A stretch of 64,000 nt of DNA from the NCBI RefSeq assembly GCF_002799155.1, contig NZ_NERD01000002.1:1426001-1490000 (forward strand). The letters are read 5' to 3'. Source of the stretch: Stenotrophomonas maltophilia. GTDB taxonomy: Bacteria; Pseudomonadota; Gammaproteobacteria; Xanthomonadales; Xanthomonadaceae. Each line of letters opens with the position of its first letter. Within the stretch, counting starts at the first letter, position 1. Of the stretch, positions 30,154-38,331 are shown piece by piece. The position numbers and the translations under genes were made by a program. The notes beneath the pieces are model-generated. The model made no database searches and was not told the DNA's origin. It saw nothing but the letters and a program-made list of their open reading frames with translations.

Positions 30154-30348
30154 TCAGGCGGTGCGCGGCGGGAAACCGGCATCGTTCACCGCGGCGAACA
30201 CCTGTTCCTGTGACGCGGTGGTCTGCACCTTGACCAGGCCGGTCGGCGGGTCGGCCACCACGCTCGCGTTCGGATCGATCTGCTGGATCGCGCGGGTCAC
30301 GCTGCGTGCGCAGCCGCCGCAGGTCATGCCATCGACATGGAATTCCAT
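30154..30348 (-). CDS. copZ: copper chaperone (heavy-metal-associated domain)
   Basis: A 64-residue single HMA domain with MTCGGC (C10, C13), which carries Cu(I) to CopA. AAGGAG four bases upstream of the ATG at 30348 sets the start; the longer frame (to 30390) would begin at the edge of the promoter's operator. It is transcribed from its own CueR-type promoter, convergent with cueR. Confidence 0.92.
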   Translation of the reverse strand: MEFHVDGMTCGGCARSVTRAIQQIDPNASVVADPPTGLVKVQTTASQEQVFAAVNDAGFPPRTA

Positions 30349-30381
30349 CTGTAGCTCCTTCGGTGCTCTTGGGGTGGAATC

Positions 30382-30412
30382 AGTGTGCACCTTCCAACGA
30401 TGGCAGGGTCAA
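30382..30412 (-). promoter_or_regulatory. CueR-regulated promoter of copZ
   Basis: On the minus strand: -35 TTGACC (30412-30407), a 19-base spacer, -10 CACACT (30387-30382). The spacer holds ACCCTGCCATCGTTGGAAGGT (30409-30389), closely matching the copA operator. Confidence 0.85.
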
Positions 30413-30446
30413 GCGCCGGGCTGAACGACAGGCAAGGCGCCAACAG

Positions 30447-30480
30447 AAAACGGCAGCCACCTGTACCAGCGTGGCTGCCG
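30447..30480 (-). terminator. terminator of the second TonB receptor gene
   Basis: CGGCAGCCAC (30451-30460) and GTGGCTGCCG (30471-30480) form a perfect 10-bp stem; on the minus strand TTTTC follows. A second GC-rich hairpin lies at 30488-30510. Confidence 0.8.
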
Positions 30481-30539
30481 TGGAGGAACGCCCCCGCCAG
30501 GGCGGGGCGTGGCTGGCGCCGGTCGTGCCCGGCGTCGCC

Positions 30540-33500
30540 TCAGAACTTCCAGTTCACGCCGAAATACAGCTGGCGGCCGGCGTACAGGTTGGACAGCAGG
30601 CGGGCCTGGCTGTCGTTGCCGATGTAGCTGCGCAGCTCGGACTTGGTGGCGTTCAGCACGGCAGCCGTCACCGTCCAGTCCGGGGTGAGGTTGTAGGCCA
30701 CGTTCAGGTCTAGCTGGCTGTAGGGCTTGGTGTAGGTGGTCATGCCATTGTTCAGGCCGCCGACCACTTCGCCACGCCGGTTGTACGAAGCACGTGCCAG
30801 GAACTTGTCGTTCTCGTAGAACACGGTCACGTTGGCCTGGTTCTTGGCACTGCCGACCAGCGGCGATGAGCCGATTTCCTCGCCGTCCAGCACGATCGAG
30901 GCCAGGTTGGTGTCGTTGTAGGTGTAGTTGGCCTGCACGCCCAGGCCGAAGTCGAACGTGTACTGGCCATACAGCTCCACGCCCTGCGACACGCCATCGC
31001 GGCCGTTGGCCTGGGTCTCGTACTTCTGCACGGTCACCGACTGACCACCGACATTCATCTGCTGGTCGCGCACCACCGGCACGGTGAAGTTGTCCACGTT
31101 CTTGCGGAACAGCGAAACACCTGCGACCGCGCCCGGCTTGAAGTACCACTCCAGGCCAAGGTCGAACTGGACCGCCTTGAACGGCTCCAGCGCCTTGTTG
31201 CTGCCCGAGCCGTACCAGCCGGGCGTGTCGGTACCGCCGGTGACACGGCGATCATTGGCGTACTCCTCGCTGATGTAACGCAGGCCGCCGGGGTAGGCGA
31301 TGCTGGTGTAGCTCGGGCGCGCGACCACCTTCGATGCCGCGCCGCGCAGCACCAGGTTGTCGGTGATGTCCCAGGCGATGTTGAAGCTGGGCAGCACGTC
31401 GGTATAGGTCTTTTCCAGCGACGACAGCGCGTACACCTTGTCGCGCACCTGCGGGTCAGGGAGGCGGACGAAGCCACCCTGGCAGCGCAGGTTCGGATCG
31501 GCGGCCGGATCATCGCAGCTCATCGGCGCGCCGCTGGCGTTGTCGACGAAGTAGTCGTTGAAGCGCTCGACCGAATCGCTGGACTGGGCGAACTGCTTGG
31601 TGCGCACCACGCGCACGCCGATGTTGCCGCGCACGCGCTCGGTGCGGAAGTTGGCCTGGAAGTATCCGGAGTAGATCTTTTCGTTGACGTCGTAGACGAA
31701 GTCTTCCTCTGTACGGTTGTGCGAGCCGCCGTAGGTCTTGTTCAGGTAATCGATGTAGGCCGGGTAGTTGATGCCCGGGAACACGTTGGCGTTGAACGCA
31801 CCGGTGATGTTGCTGATCGGGTTGGACAGGAAGAAGCCCGGCTGCGCATCGCCTGCAGTCGGATCGCAACCGGCCTGGTAGCGATTGTTGTCATAGTCGG
31901 ACGGGTCCAGGCCCGGGCATACCCAGTAGGTATTGCCGGTATTGCGGTGGACCTTGCCATCGCGGTACTTGGCGCCGAACTGGATCGAATCCAGCCAGCC
32001 GGCCTCGAACAGCTTGGTGACGTCTGCCTGGAAGTAGTTCTGCTTGACCTCCGTCTGCATCCACGACGAGTCGGTCGAGCCGGTATCGACTTCCGCGACG
32101 CCAGCCATCAACTGCTGCTGCAGGTCTGGCGAGAACTGCACCGACGGCGTGCCGGTCAGGTCCCACGCGGTGTACTGGTTGCCGGACTGCCACTGGTTGC
32201 CGACCTTGCGACGCGGCTTGGCCGACATGCGGAAGTTCATCGACGGGCCACCTTCGGACCAGGTACGGCCACCGGTGAACGAGGCCTTCCACAGCGGGCT
32301 GATGTCCCAGTCGATGGTCAGGTCGGCGGTCTGCGAAAGCGCCTTCTCCTTGCTGTAGCCGCCGGTGAGCTGCGGGGTGGGGATGGTGCAGTCGTCCGGG
32401 CCCCAGCCGCCGGGCTTGAGGCCGGCGGCCGCCGCTTCTTCCTCGCTGCAGTAGTAGGTCTTCCCGGCCAGCTTCTGGTACTGCGCGCCAGTAACGATGC
32501 TGCCACTCGGGTCGAAGTCCAGGCCGTTGAGCAGGCGGCCGCCGGCCCAGTTGCCGTCCTGGTTGTATCGGGCCAGGTTCCACTCCGGCACCTTCAGCAT
32601 GTTCTGCGTGTAGTCGCCCTGCAGTTCGAAGCGGAAGTAGTTGGCCGTCATCGTGACGTTGTCGACTGGCTTGAACTGGAAGGTCAGCTGCCCGCCCTTG
32701 CGCTCGCGCTTCTCTTCCTTCACTGCGAAGTTCACCGAGGTCGGCATGAAGAACTCGCTGTAGTTCTTGCCGGCCTGGTTGTTGAAGCCGGACTGGCCCC
32801 ACCAGTAGTGGATGCCATCCTGTTCGAGCAGATTGCCGTTGGCATCACGGGCCGTGGTGCCGTTGCCGTACCACTGGTAGTCCTCGGTGCTGGCTTCCAT
32901 GGTGCGGGTGGTGCGGTTCTGCTGGGTCACGCCGACCAGCACGCCGAAGCGCTCATCCTTGCTGTGCCATGAGTACAGCGCCGACACCTGCGGATCGACA
33001 TCGTGGCTGGTGTCGGAGGTGGTGCCCTCCAGGTTCACGTAGCCGGAGTTGGATTCCATGTCGAGCGGGCGGCGGGTATGCAGGATGACCGTGCCGCCGA
33101 TGCCGCCTTCGTCGATGCGCGCTTCCGGCGACTTGAACAGCTCGGCGCTGGACAGCATGTTCGACGGCAGCAGGGTGTAGTTGAAGGAACGGGTCGCTTC
33201 GTTGTTGGTCTCCGAGGAGGCGACGAAGTTGCCGTTCAACTGGGTCAGGGTCAGGTCCGGCGCAAGGCCGCGCACGCTGACACTCTTGCCCTCACCACCG
33301 CTGCGGGTGATGACCACGCCGGGCACGCGCTGCAGCGCGTCGGCGACGTTCTTGTCGGGGAACTTGCCGACGTCTTCGGCGGTGATCACTTCGACCACTG
33401 CGTTGGCATCGCGCTTCTGCTCAAGGCTCTTTTCAATGGCGTAGCGGTAGCCGGTGACCTGGACGCTGTCCAGGGTGGTGGCATCCTGCGCGCCGGTGGA

Positions 33501-33608
33501 CGTGGCCTGCTGCGCGGCGGCGCCAGCCGGTATGACGGCGGCGGCCAATGCCAGCGCGATGGCCAGCGACAATGCGTCCTGGCCATGCGTACGTGTTGAA
33601 TGCTTCAT
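30540..33608 (-). CDS. TonB-dependent receptor of the mannoside locus
   Basis: A 1022-residue outer-membrane receptor: signal peptide (about 1-34, ending AAAQ), plug starting near LDSVQVTGYRYAIEKSLEQK (VVEVITAEDVGKFPDKNVADALQRVPGV, SVRGLAPDLTLTQLNGN) and a large barrel ending FGVNWKF. The plug type is common in carbohydrate-utilisation loci of xanthomonads. I start at ATG 33608 since GGGAG lies eight bases upstream; another ATG at 33614 is too close to it. Two LacI-type operators lie 52 and 173 bases upstream. It is divergent from the GH92 gene and presumably imports mannose-rich oligosaccharides. Confidence 0.93.
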   Translation of the reverse strand: MKHSTRTHGQDALSLAIALALAAAVIPAGAAAQQATSTGAQDATTLDSVQVTGYRYAIEKSLEQKRDANAVVEVITAEDVGKFPDKNVADALQRVPGVVITRSGGEGKSVSVRGLAPDLTLTQLNGNFVASSETNNEATRSFNYTLLPSNMLSSAELFKSPEARIDEGGIGGTVILHTRRPLDMESNSGYVNLEGTTSDTSHDVDPQVSALYSWHSKDERFGVLVGVTQQNRTTRTMEASTEDYQWYGNGTTARDANGNLLEQDGIHYWWGQSGFNNQAGKNYSEFFMPTSVNFAVKEEKRERKGGQLTFQFKPVDNVTMTANYFRFELQGDYTQNMLKVPEWNLARYNQDGNWAGGRLLNGLDFDPSGSIVTGAQYQKLAGKTYYCSEEEAAAAGLKPGGWGPDDCTIPTPQLTGGYSKEKALSQTADLTIDWDISPLWKASFTGGRTWSEGGPSMNFRMSAKPRRKVGNQWQSGNQYTAWDLTGTPSVQFSPDLQQQLMAGVAEVDTGSTDSSWMQTEVKQNYFQADVTKLFEAGWLDSIQFGAKYRDGKVHRNTGNTYWVCPGLDPSDYDNNRYQAGCDPTAGDAQPGFFLSNPISNITGAFNANVFPGINYPAYIDYLNKTYGGSHNRTEEDFVYDVNEKIYSGYFQANFRTERVRGNIGVRVVRTKQFAQSSDSVERFNDYFVDNASGAPMSCDDPAADPNLRCQGGFVRLPDPQVRDKVYALSSLEKTYTDVLPSFNIAWDITDNLVLRGAASKVVARPSYTSIAYPGGLRYISEEYANDRRVTGGTDTPGWYGSGSNKALEPFKAVQFDLGLEWYFKPGAVAGVSLFRKNVDNFTVPVVRDQQMNVGGQSVTVQKYETQANGRDGVSQGVELYGQYTFDFGLGVQANYTYNDTNLASIVLDGEEIGSSPLVGSAKNQANVTVFYENDKFLARASYNRRGEVVGGLNNGMTTYTKPYSQLDLNVAYNLTPDWTVTAAVLNATKSELRSYIGNDSQARLLSNLYAGRQLYFGVNWKF

Positions 33609-33659
33609 TCCCATCTCTCCCTCTCTCCTGGATTGATCCGGTGACGTGGCACGGACAAC

Positions 33660-33673
33660 TTGAATCGATCTAA
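33660..33673. promoter_or_regulatory. LacI-type operator upstream of the second TonB receptor
   Basis: TTGAATCGATCTAA, identical over 14 bases to the site before GH92 (34519-34532). It is 52 bases upstream of the receptor ATG. Confidence 0.75.
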
Positions 33674-33780
33674 TTTGAAGTGACTTTGTCGCTGTCGCCA
33701 TGCAGTGGCAGTAGCACCGCGCGCGTGGCCTGGTACGTCCTGTTGCTGCTCCCCCAACTCCCGGCCATCGCAGCGTCGTC

Positions 33781-33794
33781 TTGGATCGATCTAA
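33781..33794. promoter_or_regulatory. second LacI-type operator of the divergent receptor/GH92 region
   Basis: TTGGATCGATCTAA. It is centred 121 bases from the previous site, so repression by looping is possible. Confidence 0.65.
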
Positions 33795-34020
33795 GCGATG
33801 GGCGGGCGATTTTTAGCATGGGTCGCCCGTGGGCGCATGCTGCTCCGCAATATGGTACTGGCGTGGCGAAGGGATGACGGTTTGCTGAAATCAGTGAAAT
33901 CGTTTTCGTGCGCAGGGGAGGGTGGGCCGGCAGGGCTGCGCCCTGCACCTGCTGTGAGCCAGAGCAACGGCCAAAGCCGGAGCCAAAGCCAAAGCGGCTC
34001 TGGTTTTCTGCTGGTTTGGC

Positions 34021-34118
34021 GGGGCGGTGTGGGCTGGCAGGACACGCCGTAAACCCGTCCATGGGGGCTCGATGGCGCCATCCATGGCGCCAACGGTCCT
34101 GCCAGCCCACACCGCCCC
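34021..34118. repeat. structured repeat A (23-bp perfect stem with conserved core)
   Basis: Arms 34021-34043 and 34096-34118 are exact reverse complements (left starts GGGGCGGTGTGGG). The enclosed core reads ACGCCGTAAACCCGTCC, then TGGGGGCT, then an inner hairpin GGCGCC-ATCCAT-GGCGCC. The core, but not the outer stem, is shared with repeat B on the opposite strand. Confidence 0.8.
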
Positions 34119-34174
34119 ACCCCCGACATTTTCCTGGTGACGGTTGGATGGGGCCTGGAATCACGTGGGGTCGT

Positions 34175-34215
34175 GGGTCCAGATCCGTTTTCCGTTGGAA
34201 AACGGATCTGACCCC
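34175..34215. repeat. GGGGTCAGATCC palindromic repeat, copy 2
   Basis: AGATCCGTTTTCC (34181-34193) pairs with GGAAAACGGATCT (34197-34209); GGGTC and GACCC extend the stem past one bulged C. It is the same family as 11201-11241. Confidence 0.75.
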
Positions 34216-34243
34216 GATTGATTTCGTTTTCTGACAGAGATTC

Positions 34244-34266
34244 ATCCACGCATGGCGTGGATCTAC
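34244..34266. repeat. SMAG-type GTAG palindrome
   Basis: Minus strand: GTAGATCCACGC, CAT, GCGTGGAT. The core is identical to the degenerate copy at 26962-26983. Confidence 0.8.
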
Positions 34267-34286
34267 AGATCGCGGAAATGTGTCGA

Positions 34287-34390
34287 AGGCGGGATGGGTC
34301 CGGTTGCGGGGGTGTCCGCGGCATGGATGCCGCGGCCAAGCCCCCAGGGACGGGTTTACGGCGTCCCCCGCAACCGGACCCATCCCGCCT
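34287..34390. repeat. structured repeat B (26-bp perfect stem with conserved core)
   Basis: Arms 34287-34312 and 34365-34390 are exact reverse complements (left starts AGGCGGGATGGGTCC). Read on the minus strand the core is ACGCCGTAAACCCGTCC, TGGGGGCT, then an inner hairpin CCGCGG-CATCCATG-CCGCGG. Compared with repeat A the inner stem changes on both sides while the CATCCATG centre and the leading core are kept. Confidence 0.8.
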
Positions 34391-34518
34391 ACCCACGGAT
34401 AGTCAGCTGTTGCTCAGGCTGTTGCCTTGGCTTGCAGCAGGTGCAGGGCGCAGCCCTGCCGAACACCCCCTCTGATGCTGCGCCGCAGAATGCATTCGGC
34501 TGAACCTGCATGCTCTAC

Positions 34519-34532
34519 TTGAATCGATCTAA
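34519..34532. promoter_or_regulatory. LacI-type operator upstream of GH92
   Basis: TTGAATCGATCTAA, 127 bases before the GH92 ATG and identical to the site upstream of the TonB receptor. Confidence 0.75.
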
Positions 34533-34659
34533 ATTCACGGTCTCGTGGGTCGGGCGTCATTCCAGGGGGAGCTGTCTGCCAGTCGAGGCGGGGCTCAGCG
34601 GAACGGTGCCGGATGGCCCCGGCCGCCTGCCTTCGTGTCATCGACTACAGGAACCCGAC

Positions 34660-37125
34660 ATGCGTCCAGTGCCGTCCGCTCCCGCCGTCCCATTGTCTTC
34701 GCGCCCGCTGGCGCGCCTGGCCTGCCTGCTCGCACTGTCGGCGTCGCCGATGCTGCTGCAGGCCGCGCCGGCTGCGCTGGAGCGCGAGGTCAACACCTTC
34801 ATCGGCAGCAAGGACGACGGCAATACGTTCCCGGGCGCGTCGGCACCGTTCGGCCTGATCCAGGTCAGCCCGATCGGCAGCCACTATTCGGGCTGGCGCT
34901 ATGACGACGAGAAGATCCGCGGTTTTGGCCACTCCTTCATCTCCGGCGCCGGCTGCTGGGAGCAGGGCGGCCAGGTGTCGGTGCTGCCGGTCACGGGCTC
35001 GATCGGTCCGGGCGGCGATTTCGATACCAGCAACGCCAAGCAGTTCGATCACAAGGCCTACGCGGCGTCCTATACCCACGACGGTGAGGTCGGCCAGGCC
35101 GGCTACTACAAAGTGCGCCTGACCAGCTACGGCGGCATTGATGCCGAGGCCACCGCGCGCACCCGGGCCGCCGCTGAACGCTACACCTTCAGCCAGCGCA
35201 GTGGCGATGGCCACGTGCTGGTCAATGTCGGCCAGGCCAACGAGCGCCATTCGGTGATCGGCAGCGTGGTCGATGTGGTGGGCGACCGGGTGGTCGAAGG
35301 CAAGCTGGTCACCAAGAGTTTCTGTGGTGGCCATCAGTACACCACCTGGTTCCGCATCGAGTTCGACCGTCCGTTCAAGGCGCATGGCACCTGGGGCGAG
35401 GGCGGTGGCCTGCCGGGCGCGCGCCACAGCATGGAAGGCGAACAGAAGCCGAACGGTGCCTGGCTCAGCTTCGACCTGGCCAACGGCCAGTCGGTGACGG
35501 CGGTCAGCGCGATCTCGCACGTGGATGCCGAAGGCGCGCGCACCAACCTGCGCGCGGAAGGCATGCAGGGCGGGGCGCTGCTCGGTTTCGACCGCATGCG
35601 TGCGCTGTCGCAGCAGTCCTGGCGCGAGCAGCTGGGCCGGGTGCGTGTGCAGGGCGGTACGTCTGATGACCGCACCGTGTTCTACAGCGCGGCCTACCAC
35701 GCGCTGCTGCAGCCGATGACCGGCAACGATGCCGACGGCCGCTATCGCGGCTATGACGATGGCATCCACCGCGCCGATGGCTGGACCTATTACGAGTACT
35801 TCTCGCTGTGGGATACCTACCGTGCGCAGAACCAGTGGTTGGCACTGACCCGCCCGGATGTGGCGCGCGATATTGGCCGTACCCTGCTGGCGATCGACGA
35901 GCAGGGCGGCTGGTTGCCGCGCTGGGGCTATGCCAACTTCGAGACCAACATCATGACCGGCGATCCGGTCACGCCGTTCATGGTCGACCTGTGGCGCTTC
36001 GGTGCGCTCAAGGGCCGTGAATCGCAGGCATGGGATGCGCTGCGCCGCAATGCCTTCGGCACGCCGCCGCTGAACTCGCGGATGGCGGGCCGTTCCGGCA
36101 ACCCGACCTACCTGGACAAGGGCTATGTGGTCTACGACCGCGCGTTCCCGTCCAAGGGCATGGACGTTGATCCGCATCATGGCGGTTCGGCCACGCTGGA
36201 ATACGCGCTGGCCGACTGCGCGCTCTCGCAGATGGCCGACGGCCTGGGCCATGCGCAGGATGCGGCGACGCTGCGTGAGCGCGGCCGCAACTGGCGCAAG
36301 GTGTGGGACCCGCAGGTGCGCGACGCCGAGACCGGCTTCACCGGCTTCCCGCGCCCGCGTACCGAGGATGGCCAGTGGTACACGCCGGCCGATGGCCACT
36401 ACAGCCCACGTTCGCACCATGGCTTCCATGAGGGCACGGCGTGGCAGTACCAGTGGCTGGCGCAGCAGGACGTGCCGGGCCTGGTCGAAGCGATGGACGG
36501 CCGCGAGCAGGCCGGCCGCCGCCTGGATGCGTTCTTCGCGATGGATGCGCTGCAGGCCGACCCGCTCAATGCCGCCCGAAAGGCGTGGGTGGTCGGGCCG
36601 TACAGCTACTACAACCAGTTCCGCTACAACCCGAACAACGAACCGGACCTGCACTCGCCGTGGCTGTACACGCTGATCGGCCAGCCGTGGAAGACCGCAG
36701 CGGTGGTGCGTGCCGCGCAGCAGTTGTTCACCAATGCGCCCAACGGCGTGACCGGCAACGACGACCTCGGCACAATGTCGGCCTGGTACCTGTTCAGCGC
36801 TATCGGCGTGTACCCGGCGGTGCCCGGCAGCGGCCAGTTCCTGCTGCACACGCCGCGCTTCAGCAAGGTGGAAGTGGACCTGGGCAATGGCCGCACGCTG
36901 CGCATCGACGCGCCGGGTGCCGATGGCCGACGCCTGCAGTACGTGCAGGGCGTGAAGGTCGATGGCCAGGCGCATGCGCCGGTGTGGCTGGACTGGAGCC
37001 AGCTGCAGCAGGGTCCGCGCCTGCAGTTCGCGCTCGACGCGAAGGCGCCGGAGCAGGGCTGGGGCACGGCGGTGAAGGACCTGCCGGTGTCCTGGTGCGC
37101 GGCACCGGGCAGCCAGCTGCGCTGA
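34660..37125 (+). CDS. GH92 family alpha-mannosidase
   Basis: An 821-residue secreted glycosidase of family 92 (calcium-dependent, inverting exo-alpha-mannosidases that trim high-mannose N-glycans or mannans). It has a signal peptide (about 1-36, ending LQAA), an N-terminal beta-sandwich (VNTFIGSKDDGNTFPGASAPFGLIQVSP) and an (alpha/alpha)6 catalytic domain with YEYFSLWDTYRAQN, GDPVTPFMVDLWRFG, HHGGSATLEYAL, NEPDLHSPWLY and GNDDLGTMSAWYLFSAIGVYP. I start at ATG 34660 because the upstream extension is not secretory. A LacI-type operator lies upstream and the LacI gene follows. Linkage specificity is not readable; alpha-1,2 is most common. Confidence 0.94.
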   Translation: MRPVPSAPAVPLSSRPLARLACLLALSASPMLLQAAPAALEREVNTFIGSKDDGNTFPGASAPFGLIQVSPIGSHYSGWRYDDEKIRGFGHSFISGAGCWEQGGQVSVLPVTGSIGPGGDFDTSNAKQFDHKAYAASYTHDGEVGQAGYYKVRLTSYGGIDAEATARTRAAAERYTFSQRSGDGHVLVNVGQANERHSVIGSVVDVVGDRVVEGKLVTKSFCGGHQYTTWFRIEFDRPFKAHGTWGEGGGLPGARHSMEGEQKPNGAWLSFDLANGQSVTAVSAISHVDAEGARTNLRAEGMQGGALLGFDRMRALSQQSWREQLGRVRVQGGTSDDRTVFYSAAYHALLQPMTGNDADGRYRGYDDGIHRADGWTYYEYFSLWDTYRAQNQWLALTRPDVARDIGRTLLAIDEQGGWLPRWGYANFETNIMTGDPVTPFMVDLWRFGALKGRESQAWDALRRNAFGTPPLNSRMAGRSGNPTYLDKGYVVYDRAFPSKGMDVDPHHGGSATLEYALADCALSQMADGLGHAQDAATLRERGRNWRKVWDPQVRDAETGFTGFPRPRTEDGQWYTPADGHYSPRSHHGFHEGTAWQYQWLAQQDVPGLVEAMDGREQAGRRLDAFFAMDALQADPLNAARKAWVVGPYSYYNQFRYNPNNEPDLHSPWLYTLIGQPWKTAAVVRAAQQLFTNAPNGVTGNDDLGTMSAWYLFSAIGVYPAVPGSGQFLLHTPRFSKVEVDLGNGRTLRIDAPGADGRRLQYVQGVKVDGQAHAPVWLDWSQLQQGPRLQFALDAKAPEQGWGTAVKDLPVSWCAAPGSQLR

Positions 37126-37133
37126 GCCGGACT

Positions 37134-37164
37134 GTGCCGTTCGCGGTGACCCAGCGAACGGCAC
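37134..37164. terminator. hairpin after the GH92 gene
   Basis: GTGCCGTTCGC (37134-37144) and GCGAACGGCAC (37154-37164) form a perfect 11-bp stem. No U-run, so termination would be partial. Confidence 0.5.
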
Positions 37165-37221
37165 GGCACGACACGGCCCTGATCCATTAGGCTTGAGCCT
37201 CCAGCGGAGTCCGGGAAGACG

Positions 37222-38271
37222 ATGAACGACAACGGCAGCAGTCCCAGCAAGCGCGCCGGCAAGGCGGTGACGGTGACCGACATCGCGCGTGCGATCGGTG
37301 TGTCACGGGCCACCGTGTCGCTGGTGCTGCGCGGCAGCCCGCTGGTCAACGTCGATACCCGTGCCAAGGTCGAGGCCGAGCTGCGTCGCCAGCGCTATGT
37401 CTACAACCGCGCGGCGGCCAACCTGCGCCGGCGGACCTCGTCGAGCATCGCGCTGGTGATCAACGATCTGTCCAACCCGTTCTTCGCCGAATTCGCGTCC
37501 GGCGTGGACGAGGCGCTGGGCGGACGCGGTTACGTGACCCTGCTCGGCAGCACCGGCGAATCGCCGGAGCGTCAGCAGGCGGTGCTGTCCACGTTGATGG
37601 AGCACACGCCGGCCGGCCTGATCCTGTCGCCGGCCGAGGGCAGCGACACCACGCTGCTGCGGCAGGCGCTGGGCGCCAATGCCAACGTGCTGCTGTTCAA
37701 CCGCGAACTGGAAGGGGCCGACTGGGACTTCCTCACCCTGGACAACCAGCACGGTGCCTATCTGGCCACCCGCCACCTGATCGAGCGCGGCCATCGCCAG
37801 ATCGCCTTCTTCGGCGGCCACGCTGCATCGAGCTCGTGCCACCAGCGCCGTGCCGGTTTCCAGCAGGCGCTGGCCGAGGCCGGCCTGTCGCTGCCACCGG
37901 GCTGGATGATCGAGTCGGCACCGAACCGCCTGGAAGCCGCGGCGCGCACCGATGAGCTGTTTGCCGACGGCCATCGCCCCAGTGCGGCGGTCTGCTACAA
38001 CGACACCGTCGCGCTGGGCCTGATGCTGGGCTTGAACTCGCGCGGCATCCGCCCGGGCGGCGACTTCGCGGTTACCGGTTTCGACGATATTTCCGAGGCT
38101 GCGGTGGCGGTGCCGCCGTTGACCACGCTCACTGCCGATCCGCGCGAGCGGGGCCGGCAAGCTGCCGCGTTGTTGCTGCAACGACTGGACGAGCCGGATG
38201 CGCCGCCACGGCGCACGGTCGCGCCGGTGCAGTTGCGCATCCGCGAAAGCAGTGCCGCACGACCGAACTGA
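37222..38271 (+). CDS. LacI-family transcriptional repressor of the mannoside/N-glycan locus
   Basis: A 349-residue repressor: N-terminal HTH (VTVTDIARAIGVSRATVSLVL, about residues 16-36), hinge helix (NRAAANLRRR) and a periplasmic-binding-protein-like effector domain (SSIALVINDLSNPFFAEF, FNRELEGADWDFLTLDN, GFDDISEAAVAVPPLTTL). It lies inside the cluster, after GH92 and before the transporter. The five TTGRATCGATCYAA sites with central CG are typical LacI operators and it is the only LacI-type gene here, so it is their likely reader. The effector is probably mannose or a mannose derivative (inference). Confidence 0.9.
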   Translation: MNDNGSSPSKRAGKAVTVTDIARAIGVSRATVSLVLRGSPLVNVDTRAKVEAELRRQRYVYNRAAANLRRRTSSSIALVINDLSNPFFAEFASGVDEALGGRGYVTLLGSTGESPERQQAVLSTLMEHTPAGLILSPAEGSDTTLLRQALGANANVLLFNRELEGADWDFLTLDNQHGAYLATRHLIERGHRQIAFFGGHAASSSCHQRRAGFQQALAEAGLSLPPGWMIESAPNRLEAAARTDELFADGHRPSAAVCYNDTVALGLMLGLNSRGIRPGGDFAVTGFDDISEAAVAVPPLTTLTADPRERGRQAAALLLQRLDEPDAPPRRTVAPVQLRIRESSAARPN

Positions 38272-38331
38272 TTGCTTCCATATTCCCCTTCCACGCAACA
38301 ACGACCTTCCGCGCATCGAGGCGCGTACCGC

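Larger units (their letters stand above)
33929..34460. repeat. 532-bp composite repeat bounded by a perfect 26-bp inverted repeat
   Basis: The left arm 33929-33954 (starts GGCAGGGCTGCGCCCTGCAC) is the exact reverse complement of 34435-34460. Inside lie, in order: an inverted repeat with a structured core (34021-34118), a GGGGTCAGATCC-type palindrome (34175-34215), a GTAG palindrome (34244-34266) and a second structured inverted repeat (34287-34390). No coding sequence is convincing. The block separates the operators at 33781 and 34519, so it looks inserted into the divergent regulatory region between the receptor and GH92. No target-site duplication could be recognised. Confidence 0.7.

Noticed and set aside
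30540..33614. Start of the second TonB receptor at ATG 33614 or further upstream
   Set aside because: GGGAG is only two bases from 33614 but eight from 33608; upstream codons run into the operator region.
33702..34659. CRISPR-like or coding content in the repeat-rich intergenic region
   Set aside because: Repeats are palindromes of different families without regular spacers; open frames there are composed of repeat arms and lack a ribosome site or domain.
34645..37164. 839-codon open frame on the minus strand
   Set aside because: Antisense to the GH92 gene; shadow frame.
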